Numbered from the stretch's first letter, positions 14,978 through 24,028 are shown. The stretch: DNA of 43,704 nt from Oscillospiraceae bacterium (GCA_017458065.1 JAFTGD010000019.1:1-43704), one strand, 5' to 3'. Numbers and translations are program-made. The notes: a model not told the origin generated them from the sequence alone.

Positions 14978-15652
14978 ATGAAGCTTTTATACGCCGAGGA
15001 CGAGACGGCCATGTCCGAGGCTGTTACGGACATTCTCGAATACCACAACTACAGCGTGGACGCAGTCTATGACGGGGCAGACGCCCTCGCCTACGCCCGG
15101 GAAGGCCACTATGACGGGATCATCCTGGATGTGATGATGCCGAAGATGGACGGTTTTCAGGTGCTGAAGGCGATCCGGGAGGCGGGCGACAGGACGCCGG
15201 TGCTGCTGCTCACCGCAAAAGCGGAGGTGGAGGACCGGATCACCGGGCTCGACCTCGGCGCGGACGACTACCTGCCGAAGCCCTTTGCCACCGGCGAGCT
15301 GCTTGCGCGTGTCCGCGCCATGCTGAGACGGCGGGAGGAGTTCACGCCGGATATTCTGCGCTGCGGCGATCTCAGCCTGAACACCTCCAACGCCGAGCTC
15401 CGCTGCGGGGAGAACCTTGTCGTGCTGCCCAAGCTGGAGTTTCAGCTGATGGAACTGCTGATGCGTAACCGCGGCATCTGCCTCTCGACCGAGGACATGC
15501 TGACCAAGGTCTGGGGCTATGACACGGAGGCGGATATCGGGATCGTGTGGGTGTATATCTCCTATCTGCGCAAGCGCCTTGCCGCTATCGGCTCGGGGGT
15601 CGAGATCCGCGCACGCCGCGGCGTCGGCTATACGCTGGAGGCGCCCAAATGA
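14978..15652 (+). CDS. OmpR/PhoB-family response regulator
   Basis: 224 residues, ATG after GGGAGG. Receiver domain 1-120 with acidic residues E7 and D8, phosphoacceptor D51 (IILDVMMPKMDGF), the LLTA switch and KPF. Winged-helix DNA-binding domain about 127-222 (LEFQLMELLMRN, WGYDTEAD, YISYLRKRL, RRGVGY). It overlaps the kinase gene by ATGA and forms a cognate pair. The signal is unknown; neighbours include copper and redox genes, so metal or redox stress is a reasonable guess only. Confidence 0.93.
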   Translation: MKLLYAEDETAMSEAVTDILEYHNYSVDAVYDGADALAYAREGHYDGIILDVMMPKMDGFQVLKAIREAGDRTPVLLLTAKAEVEDRITGLDLGADDYLPKPFATGELLARVRAMLRRREEFTPDILRCGDLSLNTSNAELRCGENLVVLPKLEFQLMELLMRNRGICLSTEDMLTKVWGYDTEADIGIVWVYISYLRKRLAAIGSGVEIRARRGVGYTLEAPK

Positions 15653-16935
15653 TCCGCACCCTGCAGAAGAAGTTTGTCGTCACGGCGATGATCGCCGTCT
15701 CGGTGCTGCTGCTGGTGGTGCTGGGCGCGCTGAACATCTTCAACGCCGTCAGCAACACCCGCCAGACCGAGAATCTGCTGGACGAGCTGGGGCGTCAGAA
15801 CATGATGTCCGCCTTTGGCGAGGACAGAGAGGCCCCGCCGCCCCGGGAGGACAGCGGCAGCTTCGAACAGCGCCTGCCGGAGAGCATCCGGAGACGCCGC
15901 GGCTTTCTCGAGGAACCGGTGGACGACAACGCCCGCATGTCCGCGCTCTATTTTATCGTAGAGCTCAGTGAAAGCTGCAAGGTCGTCCGGACGGATGTGA
16001 GCCACATCGCCTCCGTCACCGAGGACGAGGCCGCCGAAATGGCACTGAGTCTGGACGTGGACCGGGACTGCGGCACGCTGGGCAATTACCGCTATAAGAT
16101 CTTCAGTACGCCGGAGGACGGCTACAAGGTCGTCTTTCTGGACAGCAGCACGCGCCACTCGTCGGTGATGCGGGTGCTGCTGCTGTCGGTGCTGCTCGGC
16201 TCGCTGAGCTGGCTGCTGATGCTGGCGCTGGTCATGGCGCTCTCGCGCCGGGCCATCCGCCCGATCGCCGAGAACATGGAGCGGCAGAGGCAGTTTGTGA
16301 CGGACGCCGGGCACGAGCTGAAGACGCCCGTCGCCATCATCATCGCGAACGTGGACGCCATGGAGCTGCGCACCGGCGAGAACAAGTACAGCCGGAATAT
16401 CCGCGCCCAGGCCGCGCGGCTCGGCGATCTGGTCCGGAATCTGCTGACTCTTGCCCGCGTGGATGAGTACAGCGTACTGGAGCGGCCGGAGCAGATCGAC
16501 TTCTCGGCGCTCTGCGGCGAGCTGTTCCCCACCTTCCGCGAGCCTGCGGAGCTGAAGCAGATCCGCTTCCGGACAGAGCTCACAGACGGGCTCGGCGTCA
16601 CGGGCGACCGCAATCTGCTCTCCCAGCTCTGTTCCATTCTGGCCGACAACGCGGTCAAATACTGCCCCGAGGGCGGCGAGATCCGCGTCCGGCTGTGGCA
16701 GGATGCGCGCCGTGTGACGCTTCGCATCTCCAACACGGTCGACGAGGTCCCGGACCTGGACCGGCTGTTTGACCGCTTCTACCGCGCCGACAGCTCACGC
16801 AACCAGAAGAGCGGAGGCTTCGGGATTGGGCTCTCGGCCGCCCAGACCATCGCCCGCCTTCACAAGGCCGAGCTCACCGCGGACTGTGCCGGGGACGCTT
16901 CCGAGATCCGCTTCACTGTGCGCTTCCCCGCCTGA
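15649..16935 (+). CDS. Membrane sensor histidine kinase, partner of the upstream regulator
   Basis: 428 residues, starting at the ATG overlapping the regulator stop (ATGA). Transmembrane helices lie at about 10-32 and 173-198 and enclose an extracytoplasmic region of about 140 residues with an acidic/Pro-rich start and a single Cys near 110. No clear HAMP domain follows; the H-box comes 20 residues after TM2 (DAGHELKTP, His222). The ATPase part has DNAVKYC (N-box), SGGFGIGLS (G-box) and a short C-terminus. The compact two-helix layout is typical of small Firmicute kinases that sense at or in the membrane. Confidence 0.92.
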   Translation: MIRTLQKKFVVTAMIAVSVLLLVVLGALNIFNAVSNTRQTENLLDELGRQNMMSAFGEDREAPPPREDSGSFEQRLPESIRRRRGFLEEPVDDNARMSALYFIVELSESCKVVRTDVSHIASVTEDEAAEMALSLDVDRDCGTLGNYRYKIFSTPEDGYKVVFLDSSTRHSSVMRVLLLSVLLGSLSWLLMLALVMALSRRAIRPIAENMERQRQFVTDAGHELKTPVAIIIANVDAMELRTGENKYSRNIRAQAARLGDLVRNLLTLARVDEYSVLERPEQIDFSALCGELFPTFREPAELKQIRFRTELTDGLGVTGDRNLLSQLCSILADNAVKYCPEGGEIRVRLWQDARRVTLRISNTVDEVPDLDRLFDRFYRADSSRNQKSGGFGIGLSAAQTIARLHKAELTADCAGDASEIRFTVRFPA

Positions 16936-17000
16936 CGGGAAGCGTGATCCCCGGCGCCGTTCGGGGATCCCGTCCGAAGGCAGGCCCGCCGCATCAAAAA

Positions 17001-17028
17001 ATGACCGCCTTTCGGCGGTCATTGCATT
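17001..17028. terminator. Bidirectional intrinsic terminator
   Basis: ATGACCGCC (17001-17009) pairs with GGCGGTCAT (17014-17022), loop TTTC, with an A-run before and TTTT shortly after. It serves the plus-strand kinase gene and probably the convergent HMA gene that ends at 17043. Confidence 0.75.
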
Positions 17029-17042
17029 TTGGTTCTTCTGTT

Positions 17043-17243
17043 TCAGCCGACGACTGTGTAGCCCGCTTCTTCGACAGCGGCCTTCAGGACGGCAGCGTCC
17101 AGCGCCTCGCCGGTCACGACGGCGGTGCCGGCCGTGTGGCTGACCTCGGCCTTCTCGACGCCGGCGACTGCTTCCAGCGCCTTTTTGGTGCGGGCTTCGC
17201 ACTTGGGGCACATCATGCCCTCTACCTTGAGTGTGAGTTCCAT
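17043..17243 (-). CDS. Small heavy-metal-associated (CopZ-like) protein
   Basis: 66 residues forming a single HMA domain with the metal site GMMCPKCEA (Cys 12 and 15), the usual beta-alpha-beta-beta-alpha-beta pattern and a C-terminal GYTV. Such proteins deliver Cu(I) to CopA-type ATPases or bind other soft metals. The ATG at 17241-17243 has AAAGGA about ten bases upstream. It lies downstream of the rnf operon rather than beside copA, about 6 kb away. The CPKC site resembles the CHHC site at the C-terminus of CopA more than its CAAC site. Confidence 0.85.
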   Translation of the reverse strand: MELTLKVEGMMCPKCEARTKKALEAVAGVEKAEVSHTAGTAVVTGEALDAAVLKAAVEEAGYTVVG

Positions 17244-17269
17244 AGGGGGGAGTTCCTTTCTCTGGCATT

Positions 17270-17307
17270 CTCCCGCTTCATTGCTGAAGCGGGAGATCGT
17301 TTTTTGA
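17270..17307. terminator. Stem-loop after the rnf operon
   Basis: A perfect 11-bp stem, CTCCCGCTTCA (17270-17280) with TGAAGCGGGAG (17285-17295), four-base loop. The T-run (CGTTTTTTG) is on the plus strand; read on the minus strand, in the direction of rnf, an A-run precedes the hairpin. It ends 30 bases from the rnfB stop codon. Confidence 0.65.
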
Positions 17308-17325
17308 TGCTGTGATACGGGCGGT

Positions 17326-18141
17326 TTATCTGTTCTTGTACTCCGGTCCGAAGTAGGAGATGATGTGCCGCGGGCAGATATCCGCGCAGTGACCGCACTG
17401 GATGCACTTGCTGACATCGACCTGGGCGAGGTTGTCCTTCACGACGATGGCATCGGCCGGGCACTCTCTCTGGCACTTCATGCAGCCGATGCATCCGACC
17501 TTGCAGACCTTCATGACCTGCGCGCCCTTCTCGGTGTTGCTGCAGGCGGGCATGATCTTCTGCTTCTCGGGGATCAGCTTGACGATGTTCTTCGGGCAGG
17601 CGTCGACGCAGGCGCCGCAGCCGACGCAGTTGAGGCGGTCGACCCTGGCCACGCCGTCAATGACGTGCATGGCGTCAAACTGGCAGGCTTTGGCGCAGTT
17701 GCCGAGGCCGATGCAGGCAAAGGTGCAGAGCTTGCTGCTGGCGCCGCCGAAGAGCATGGCCGCGCGGCAGTCCTCCGGTCCGTTGTAGTTAAAGCGGAGC
17801 TCGGCGGCCTCGGTGGAGCCGCTGCAGGGAACAAAGGCCACCATCTTTTCGGCAGCGTCGTTGCTGACGCCCATGATCTCGGCCACTTTGGCCGCCGTGG
17901 CTTCGCCGCCGGCGACGCATCGGTTGGTCGGGGCTTCGCCTTTGGCAACGGCGGCGGCATAGCCGTCGCATCCGGGATATCCGCAGCCGCCGCAGTTGGC
18001 GCCGGCGAGACATTCACGGATCTGGGCCTGCTTCGGGTCGACCTCCACGTGGAAGATCTTGGAAGCAAAGGCCAGCAGCGCGCCGAAAATCGCGCCCAGG
18101 ACGCCCAGAACAACAATGGCAAGGAAGATAGTTTTAATCAT
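17326..18141 (-). CDS. rnfB: Rnf complex subunit B (ferredoxin-binding iron-sulfur protein)
   Basis: 271 residues. An N-terminal membrane anchor (about 4-27) is followed by the RnfB-specific cluster (CLAGANCGGCGYPGCDGYAA). Classical 4Fe-4S motifs come next: CIGLGNCAKAC, CVGCGACVDACP, CIGCMKCQRECP and CIQCGHCADICP. It takes electrons from reduced ferredoxin and passes them into the membrane complex. It is the last gene of the operon, after rnfA. The clostridial order C-D-G-E-A-B is complete here. Confidence 0.97.
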   Translation of the reverse strand: MIKTIFLAIVVLGVLGAIFGALLAFASKIFHVEVDPKQAQIRECLAGANCGGCGYPGCDGYAAAVAKGEAPTNRCVAGGEATAAKVAEIMGVSNDAAEKMVAFVPCSGSTEAAELRFNYNGPEDCRAAMLFGGASSKLCTFACIGLGNCAKACQFDAMHVIDGVARVDRLNCVGCGACVDACPKNIVKLIPEKQKIMPACSNTEKGAQVMKVCKVGCIGCMKCQRECPADAIVVKDNLAQVDVSKCIQCGHCADICPRHIISYFGPEYKNR

Positions 18142-18157
18142 ACTGCATCCTCCTCAA

Positions 18158-18742
18158 TCAAAAGATCTTCATACCGCTGAAGCCCATGAAGGCCATGGCA
18201 ACCAGCGCCGCCGAGACGAGGCAGATCGGGAAGCCTTCAAAGCACTCAGGATAATCGGAGAACTGAGTCCGCTCACGCACGCTCGCGAAGAGTACGATCG
18301 CCAGCATGAAGCCGAGACCGCCTGTGATGCCGTAGACGAGAGACTCGATAAAGTTGTAGTTGTTCTGCACGTTCAGCAGCACGACACCGAGCACGGCGCA
18401 GTTGGTGGTGATGAGCGGCAGATAGATGCCGAGGGCGGAATACAGGGAGGGGACGGACTTCTTCAGGAACATCTCGACAAACTGGACGAGCGCCGCGATG
18501 ACCAGGATGAAGGCCAGGGTCTCCAGGAAGGCCAGATTCAGCGGGATGAGGATGTAGTTGTCAATCACCCAGCAGATCGCCGAGGCGAGACCCATGACGA
18601 AGACGACCGCGAGGCCCATGCCGGCCGCCGTGTCGACCTTGTTGGAGCAGCCCAGGAAGGGGCAGCAGCCGAGAAACTGGGAGAAGATAAAGTTGTTGAT
18701 CAGAATGGCCCCGAGGGAAATGGAAAGAATATTTGCAAGCAT
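18158..18742 (-). CDS. rnfA: Rnf complex integral membrane subunit A
   Basis: 194 residues, very hydrophobic with about six membrane helices (ILSISLGAILINNFIFSQFL, then GLAVVFVMGLASAICWVI). Family features are SQFLGCCPFLGCS and the conserved Cys and Asn residues in the first helices, where RnfA and RnfE share a membrane iron-sulfur centre. It overlaps the last base of rnfE. Confidence 0.97.
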   Translation of the reverse strand: MLANILSISLGAILINNFIFSQFLGCCPFLGCSNKVDTAAGMGLAVVFVMGLASAICWVIDNYILIPLNLAFLETLAFILVIAALVQFVEMFLKKSVPSLYSALGIYLPLITTNCAVLGVVLLNVQNNYNFIESLVYGITGGLGFMLAIVLFASVRERTQFSDYPECFEGFPICLVSAALVAMAFMGFSGMKIF

Positions 18743-19452
18743 TACTCTTCAACCTCCTTCAAAGCTGCGGCTTCTTTGGCCGCGCGGTCCGCTTCCTTCT
18801 TTTTCTTCTCGCTGCGCTTCAGCGCGTACTGCATCAGGCCGATCAGCAGACCCAGCGTTAGGAAGCCGCCGAAGGGCAGGTTCATGATGGACATGCCGAA
18901 CTCTTCGGGGAAGATCTGGATGCCGCCGCCGGTCCCGTCCAAGGTGAAGCGGAAGCCGTTTGCGATGTCGATGAGGCCGCCGCCGAAGCGTCCGGAACCG
19001 ACCAGTTCACGGAACACGCACATGATGATCAGCACGCAGGTGTAGCCCAGGCCCTGGAAGATGCCGTCGAAGAAGCTGTCCTTCACGGTGTTCTTCTGGC
19101 AGAAGGCCTCCGCGCGGCCGATGATGATGCAGTTGACGACGATCAGCGGGATGAACACGCCGAGCGCCGCGCTCAGCGCCGGGATAAAGGCCTGCAGAAG
19201 CAGGTCGACGATGGTGACAAAGCCCGCGATGACGACCACGAAGATCGCAAGACGGATCTCGTCCGGGATGATCTTACGCAGCGCCGCAACAACCACGTTG
19301 CAGCAGGTCAGGATGATCAGCACCGAGAGGCCCATGCCGACGCCGTTGAAGAGCGTGGTGGTGATGGCCATCGTGGCGCACATGCCGATCTGCTGAACCA
19401 GAACCGGGTTATTGGTGATCAGGCCTTCTTTGAACTGTTGTTTACGATTCAT
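18742..19452 (-). CDS. rnfE: Rnf complex integral membrane subunit E
   Basis: 236 residues, homologous to RnfA with about six helices (NNPVLVQQIGMCATMAITTT, then LVVNCIIIGRAEAF type segments). The cytoplasmic C-terminus is charged (KRSEKKKKEADRAAKEAA). The start follows AGGAGG. Confidence 0.96.
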   Translation of the reverse strand: MNRKQQFKEGLITNNPVLVQQIGMCATMAITTTLFNGVGMGLSVLIILTCCNVVVAALRKIIPDEIRLAIFVVVIAGFVTIVDLLLQAFIPALSAALGVFIPLIVVNCIIIGRAEAFCQKNTVKDSFFDGIFQGLGYTCVLIIMCVFRELVGSGRFGGGLIDIANGFRFTLDGTGGGIQIFPEEFGMSIMNLPFGGFLTLGLLIGLMQYALKRSEKKKKEADRAAKEAAALKEVEE

Positions 19453-19467
19453 ACTGTCCTGCCCTCC

Positions 19468-20013
19468 TTAACCCAAAGATGCAACGCACTCGATGGAAGT
19501 AGCCGTTGCGTTGGTGACCGCGTTGGAAGTGATGGTCGCGCCGGCCAGCGCGTCGATGCTGCCGCCCGCCTTGGAGAGGGCGATGCCGGCATCCTGTCCG
19601 ACGAACTGGGCACGGAAGGCTTCACCGGCGGCGGATGTTGACGCCGCCACGGCGCCGAGGCCGGAAGTCTCGGAGTGCTCGATGATGGAGATGCCCGTGC
19701 ACTTGAGGCCGGTGTCCACGCCGCAGGCCATGGTGATGCTGCCCTGGGCGCCGGAGAAGGTGGAGGTCACGACATAGCCGTTGCCGTCGTTGGACTGGTT
19801 GACGCTGTCGACCGTCGGGAACGCGCTCTTGTCAAACTCCACAGCCGTATAGCCGGAATCCGACGGGAGCACAGCCGCATAGGCTTCGTATTCCTTCTGG
19901 TGGGTGATCTGATCGATCCGCTCCCAGGTCAGGGCATTGACCACGCCGAGAATGCCGGCGGTGACCGCGCAGATCACAAAGAGGACCAGAGAAAGCTTCA
20001 GAATCTTGTTCAT
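19468..20013 (-). CDS. rnfG: Rnf complex FMN subunit G
   Basis: 181 residues. The ATG at 20011-20013 overlaps the rnfD stop codon (ATGA) and lies seven bases after AAGGAGG; a GTG six bases earlier is too close to that site. It has one N-terminal membrane helix (ILKLSLVLFVICAVTAGILG) and then an external FMN-binding domain. The motif DALAGATITSNAV carries the Thr that ApbE modifies with FMN. It is an electron carrier on the outer face of the complex. Confidence 0.96.
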   Translation of the reverse strand: MNKILKLSLVLFVICAVTAGILGVVNALTWERIDQITHQKEYEAYAAVLPSDSGYTAVEFDKSAFPTVDSVNQSNDGNGYVVTSTFSGAQGSITMACGVDTGLKCTGISIIEHSETSGLGAVAASTSAAGEAFRAQFVGQDAGIALSKAGGSIDALAGATITSNAVTNATATSIECVASLG

Positions 20014-21038
20014 TTCCACGCCTCCTTTGCCGCCTGCTTCTCAGCCTTCTGGTAGAGGATGTCGGCCTTGCTGACGCCGAACTGATGGCGGTGGAACGCC
20101 TTGTCGATGGCCCAGGTGCAGAGGTTCATGATCAGGATGGCATAGGTCGTGCCCTCGGGGAAGCCGCCGAAGTAGCGGATCAGCACCGTGAGCAGGCCGC
20201 AGCCCGCGCCGAAGACCAGCTGTCCCTTCTGGGTGACCGGGCTTGTGGCGTAATCCGTCGCCATAAAGATCGCACCGAGGAAGAGGCTTCCGGAGAAGAT
20301 GTTATACAGCATCCACTCGCCGTTGCCGTAGCCGGACTTGCCGAAAATGAGGGTCAGGAGCGCCACGGTCCCGATGAAGGAGACCGGGATGCGCCAGGAG
20401 ATGACCTCACGCCAGACCAGGTAGGCGCCGCCGAGCAGCAGCGCGAAGGCGCTGATCTCGCCAATGCAGCCGGGCACATAGCCCATGAACATGGACTTGG
20501 CCGTGAAGTAGGCCGGCAGGCCGTCGCCGTAGAGGCCCGCGAGGGGCGTCGCCATGGTCACGCCGTCGACCGTTCCGCTCAGGGCGTTGGGGATGCTCCA
20601 GGTCGCCATGATGGTGGCGTAGCTGGAGAACAGGAACGCGCGTCCCGCCAGGGCGGGGTTCAGGAAATTCTTGCCGATGCCGCCGTAGAGCTGCTTGACC
20701 ACCACGATGGCAAAGAGCGTGCCGATCACCGGCAGCCACCAGGGCGCGGAGGGCGGCATGGTCAGACCCAGCAGAAGACCCGTTACCACAGCGGAGAGGT
20801 CCCCGATGCTTGCTTCCTTCTTGAAGAGCCTGCGATAGCCCCATTCCCAGAAAACTGCGGAGCAGACGCTGGTCAGAAGCAGGACCAGGACCTGTACGCC
20901 GAACTGAAGCACACCGACGATCGCCGCCGGGATCAGGGCGATGATCACATCCAGCATCAGCCTCATGGTGTCCCTGTTGGTACGGACCTGCGGCTGATAC
21001 GCTACATCCAGAATGATTCTCTCTTTCTTGTCACTCAT
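20010..21038 (-). CDS. rnfD: Rnf complex FMN subunit D (ion-translocating)
   Basis: 342 residues with about ten membrane helices and the RnfD/NqrB pattern (YQPQVRTNRDTMRLMLDVII near the N-terminus). The covalent FMN Thr is expected in VTMATPLAG, and NPALAGRAFLFSSY and ATDYATSPVT are family signatures. It overlaps rnfC and rnfG by four bases each. Confidence 0.96.
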   Translation of the reverse strand: MSDKKERIILDVAYQPQVRTNRDTMRLMLDVIIALIPAAIVGVLQFGVQVLVLLLTSVCSAVFWEWGYRRLFKKEASIGDLSAVVTGLLLGLTMPPSAPWWLPVIGTLFAIVVVKQLYGGIGKNFLNPALAGRAFLFSSYATIMATWSIPNALSGTVDGVTMATPLAGLYGDGLPAYFTAKSMFMGYVPGCIGEISAFALLLGGAYLVWREVISWRIPVSFIGTVALLTLIFGKSGYGNGEWMLYNIFSGSLFLGAIFMATDYATSPVTQKGQLVFGAGCGLLTVLIRYFGGFPEGTTYAILIMNLCTWAIDKAFHRHQFGVSKADILYQKAEKQAAKEAWK

Positions 21039-22387
21039 TTCTGGGCCTCCTTTGCTGCCTTGGCCTCAGCCGCGGCTTTCTCCTTGGCTGCCTTGGCCTG
21101 GAACATGAGCTTTGCTGTCTTGAACGCATGGGTCAGCGGCATCCTCGCCGGGCAGTTGAACGAGCAGCTGCCGCATTCGAAGCAGTCCATCACATGGTAC
21201 TTTTCGAGGTTCTCATAATCGCCCTTGCTGTAATACATATACATGAAGACCGGCTCCAGCTTCATCGGACATACCGTGATGCACTTGCCGCAGCGGATAC
21301 ACTGGGGATCGTCGACCATGCGGTCTTCCTTCTCCGTGAAGTACAGGACGCCCGCCGTGCCCTTGATGGTGGGCGCGTCAAGACTGGTGGCGCAGATGCC
21401 CATCATGGGTCCGCCCAGGACGACCTTTTTCAGGTCCTTCACGAAGCCGCCGCACTGCTCAGCGAGATAGCCGAGGGGCGTGCCGACGCGGGTCAGGGCG
21501 TTGTGAGGGCCGTCCACGGCGCTGCCGCCGACGGTCACGATACGCTCGATCACCGGCTTGCCCTCGTAGCATGCCTGATAGATTGCGTAGCAGGTCCGGG
21601 TGCTGACCACGGTGCAGCCGACGCCGGCGGGCAGCCCGCCCGGCTTGACTTCGCGTCCGGTCACCGCCTTGATCTGCATCTTCTCACCGCCCTGGGGGTA
21701 CTTGACCGCTTCGGGCACGATCTCGATCCCGTAATTCTCGGGATGGAGGGAGTTGAGCAGGTCGATGGCATCCTGCTTGTTGATCTCGATGCCGTAATAG
21801 GCCTTGTCCACATCGGCCGCAATGCGGACCAGCTCGATCCCCTTCAGCAGCTGCTCCGGGAAGTTGAGCATGGTCAGATGGTCGCCGTTCAGATAAGGCT
21901 CGCACTCGGCGCCGTTGATGATCAGCTTGTCCACCTTGCCGACACCGCTGCGCACCTTGAAGGCCGTCGGGAACATCGCGCCGCCCATGCCGACGACGCC
22001 CGCTTCGCGCATGCGCGCCAGAATCGCCTCGGGATCCTTCAGTTCCTTCTCCGTGAGGGGGGCCAGATCCTCGCATGGCGTATCCTGGAAGTCATTCTCA
22101 ATGACGACCGACATGATCATATCCCCAAGGGGATGCGGTCTCGGCTCCACAGCGACGACCGTTCCGGAGACGGAGGCGTGAACCGGCGCAGAGACAGGAG
22201 CGGGATTCTCTCCGATCTTCTGGCCCAGCTTGACATAGTCACCCTTCGCCACCAGAGGCTTACAGGGTGCGCCGATGTGCTGAACCATCGGGATCACAAC
22301 CTGTGCAGGCGGCGTTACTACAGAAATCGGCACTTCCGGCGCCTTCATGTAGTTGGGATGAACACCGCCCTGAAACGTATGGGTCAT
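21035..22387 (-). CDS. rnfC: Rnf complex NADH-binding subunit C
   Basis: 450 residues. I choose the ATG at 22385-22387, six bases after CGAGGTG; a GTG at 22396 is less well spaced. The N-terminal region has the biotinyl-like fold (HIGAPCKPLVAKGDYVKLGQ). The NADH/FMN domain has GMGGAMFPTAFKV, INGAECEPYL and GGLPAGVGCTVV. Two 4Fe-4S motifs follow (CIRCGKCITVCP, CFECGSCSFNCPARMP). It reduces NAD with electrons from ferredoxin, coupled to Na+ or H+ export. An Ala/Lys-rich helix ends the protein. It is the first gene of the operon, and the promoter in the gap to 22556 is not clear to me. Confidence 0.97.
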   Translation of the reverse strand: MTHTFQGGVHPNYMKAPEVPISVVTPPAQVVIPMVQHIGAPCKPLVAKGDYVKLGQKIGENPAPVSAPVHASVSGTVVAVEPRPHPLGDMIMSVVIENDFQDTPCEDLAPLTEKELKDPEAILARMREAGVVGMGGAMFPTAFKVRSGVGKVDKLIINGAECEPYLNGDHLTMLNFPEQLLKGIELVRIAADVDKAYYGIEINKQDAIDLLNSLHPENYGIEIVPEAVKYPQGGEKMQIKAVTGREVKPGGLPAGVGCTVVSTRTCYAIYQACYEGKPVIERIVTVGGSAVDGPHNALTRVGTPLGYLAEQCGGFVKDLKKVVLGGPMMGICATSLDAPTIKGTAGVLYFTEKEDRMVDDPQCIRCGKCITVCPMKLEPVFMYMYYSKGDYENLEKYHVMDCFECGSCSFNCPARMPLTHAFKTAKLMFQAKAAKEKAAAEAKAAKEAQK

Positions 22388-22555
22388 AAGCTTCACCTCG
22401 TAAAATGATTTCCCAAAAAATGCTCGATAGTCATTTTATCATACTCTGACCGCATCTGTCCATAGGTTTTTGGGCCTTTTTGACAAGATAAGTTTCTGAC
22501 AAATCGCATATTTTGTGTTTTATTTGTCACTTTGCCCAAGATCTTGAACTTTTGC

Positions 22556-22584
22556 TTGACCATTGGCCTGAGAAATACTATAAT
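22556..22584 (+). promoter_or_regulatory. Promoter of the secreted Ig-like protein gene
   Basis: TTGACC (22556-22561), 17-base spacer, TATAAT (22579-22584), 80 bases before the start codon. The 80-base leader has no strong hairpin I can see. Confidence 0.75.
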
Positions 22585-22664
22585 ATTTTACAGCAAACAA
22601 TGCTGGTGAAACTGTCAGCTTCCTTTTTTTCCTTGATTCAACACGGTTTCAGAAGGGGGACCTT

Positions 22665-23897
22665 ATGCAAGCTATCAGGAAACGCCTGCTTACTCTGATC
22701 ATGGTTTTTTCTCTCCTCCCGGCGTTCGGAGTTACGCTCCCGTCTGAGGCTTCCGCGGAAAGCAATGTGATCACAAAAATCCTCACCACGCTGTCCTCGA
22801 CACCGGTCGCCCTGGTTGACCCTGCCCTGATCACGGTGGCCACCAGCACCCCCGGCGTCTATATTGCGAGCGCCGGCTGGTTCGACGCCGCGGGCAACCC
22901 CGTCTACGGCGCCTTCAACACCGAGACCTACAAGCTTGAAATCAACCTCGGCGTCAACGACGGCTACACCATTGATCCGGACGTCGCCTGTTATCTCAAC
23001 AACAGCGCTATCACCTCCTATGTGAACGCTGCGGGGACCGCCGTCACGCTGACGCGGGAGTACACGGCCGATGTCTGGGCCCCGACGATTTACAAGCAGC
23101 CCGGCGGCGAGACCGTGGAAGAGGGCGGCTGGGCTTCCTTCGTCGTCTCCGGCTCGTATGCGAGGGACTATCAGTGGTCTGTGGTGGACCCCGACGGCCG
23201 CACCAGTATTGCCGTGGACACACTGAAAAACACCTACAAAAACACCACCGTCACCGGGAACGGCAGCACCAAGCTGATCATCCACAACATCCCCTACGAG
23301 CTCAACGGCTGGGGTGTCGTGTGCGACTTTATCGGTGCCGGCGAAGGCAACGTGACCCGCTCGAAGCCCGCCGTCATCACCGTCAATCCCTCCGCCTCCC
23401 GCCTGGCCGCGATCGAGGCGGCCGCCGAGGCCGCCGCAAACCCCACGCCGACCCCGACGCCGACGCCGGCAGCGGTCGAGGCCACGCCCACGCCCGAGCC
23501 TGAGGCGACGCCCGAACCCGCGTATTCCGACGTCTGGAGCTATGACGCACGCGGACACTGGCACGCCAGCCTGGACGGCAGCGCGGCCGCCGCGGATGAG
23601 GGACTGCATTCCTTCGTTTGGACCGAGATTCAGCCCGCTTCGGACACCGAGGCCGGTCTGGAGCAGGGCGTGTGCGAAGAGTGCGGCTACACCGCGACCC
23701 GCCGCTTCGGCGGACCGGAGGTCTCCGGCGTCTCCTCCGAGAATGACGCCGGCGAGAAGAGTGCCTTCCTGGATAACCTCACTCCCCCCACCCCGCTGAT
23801 GGCCGTGCTCTCGGCCCTGCTTCCGGTGGATCTGGCGCTGGCCATCGGCAGCGCGCACAGCGCCGCCAAAAAGCGCCGCCGCAAACGCCGCCGCTGA
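22665..23897 (+). CDS. Secreted/cell-surface protein with Ig-like and Thr-Pro linker regions
   Basis: 410 residues, ATG after AGAAGGGGG. A signal peptide (KKR-like basic start RKRLL, hydrophobic core TLIMVFSLLPAFG) ends around ASAES at residue 32. Residues 33-135 are a beta-rich domain (GVYIASAGWFDAAG, CYLNNSAITSYV). Residues 140-245 look like an Ig-like fold (PTIYKQPGGETVEEGG, DYQWSVV, GWGVVCDFIG). A low-complexity NPTPTPTPTPAA and TPEPEATPEP linker precedes a short domain with DARGHWHAS and CEECGYTATRRF. The C-terminus has a hydrophobic helix and an Arg/Lys tail (KKRRRKRRR), which suggests a membrane anchor. The function is unknown; ligand binding at the surface is plausible. Confidence 0.7.
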   Translation: MQAIRKRLLTLIMVFSLLPAFGVTLPSEASAESNVITKILTTLSSTPVALVDPALITVATSTPGVYIASAGWFDAAGNPVYGAFNTETYKLEINLGVNDGYTIDPDVACYLNNSAITSYVNAAGTAVTLTREYTADVWAPTIYKQPGGETVEEGGWASFVVSGSYARDYQWSVVDPDGRTSIAVDTLKNTYKNTTVTGNGSTKLIIHNIPYELNGWGVVCDFIGAGEGNVTRSKPAVITVNPSASRLAAIEAAAEAAANPTPTPTPTPAAVEATPTPEPEATPEPAYSDVWSYDARGHWHASLDGSAAAADEGLHSFVWTEIQPASDTEAGLEQGVCEECGYTATRRFGGPEVSGVSSENDAGEKSAFLDNLTPPTPLMAVLSALLPVDLALAIGSAHSAAKKRRRKRRR

Positions 23898-23925
23898 TCA
23901 GCCGGACGACATCATTCATAAAAAG

Positions 23926-23973
23926 AAAACAGCAATCCGCAGTCCAATGGAGGAAACGGGTTGCTGTTTATTA
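23926..23973 (+). terminator. Terminator after the surface protein gene
   Basis: AAAACAGCAA (23926-23935) pairs with TTGCTGTTT (23961-23969), with CCG/CGG continuing inside a wide loop, and TTATT beyond. The loop is about 20 bases, so it is a moderate terminator. Confidence 0.6.
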
Positions 23974-24028
23974 TGTAAACTATTTGGCCGTATCGCTTTC
24001 GCTTTTTTATCGTCAGTTGCCGCCGCGA

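Noticed and set aside
22388-22555. Search for an rnf promoter or a Rex-type redox site upstream of rnfC
   Set aside because: TTGTCA and TATGAT elements occur on the minus strand but not at a consistent spacing, and no TTGTGA-N6-TCACAA site is present.
22585-22664. Leader of the surface protein examined for a riboswitch
   Set aside because: Only 80 bases, with no stable stem or terminator-antiterminator pair visible.
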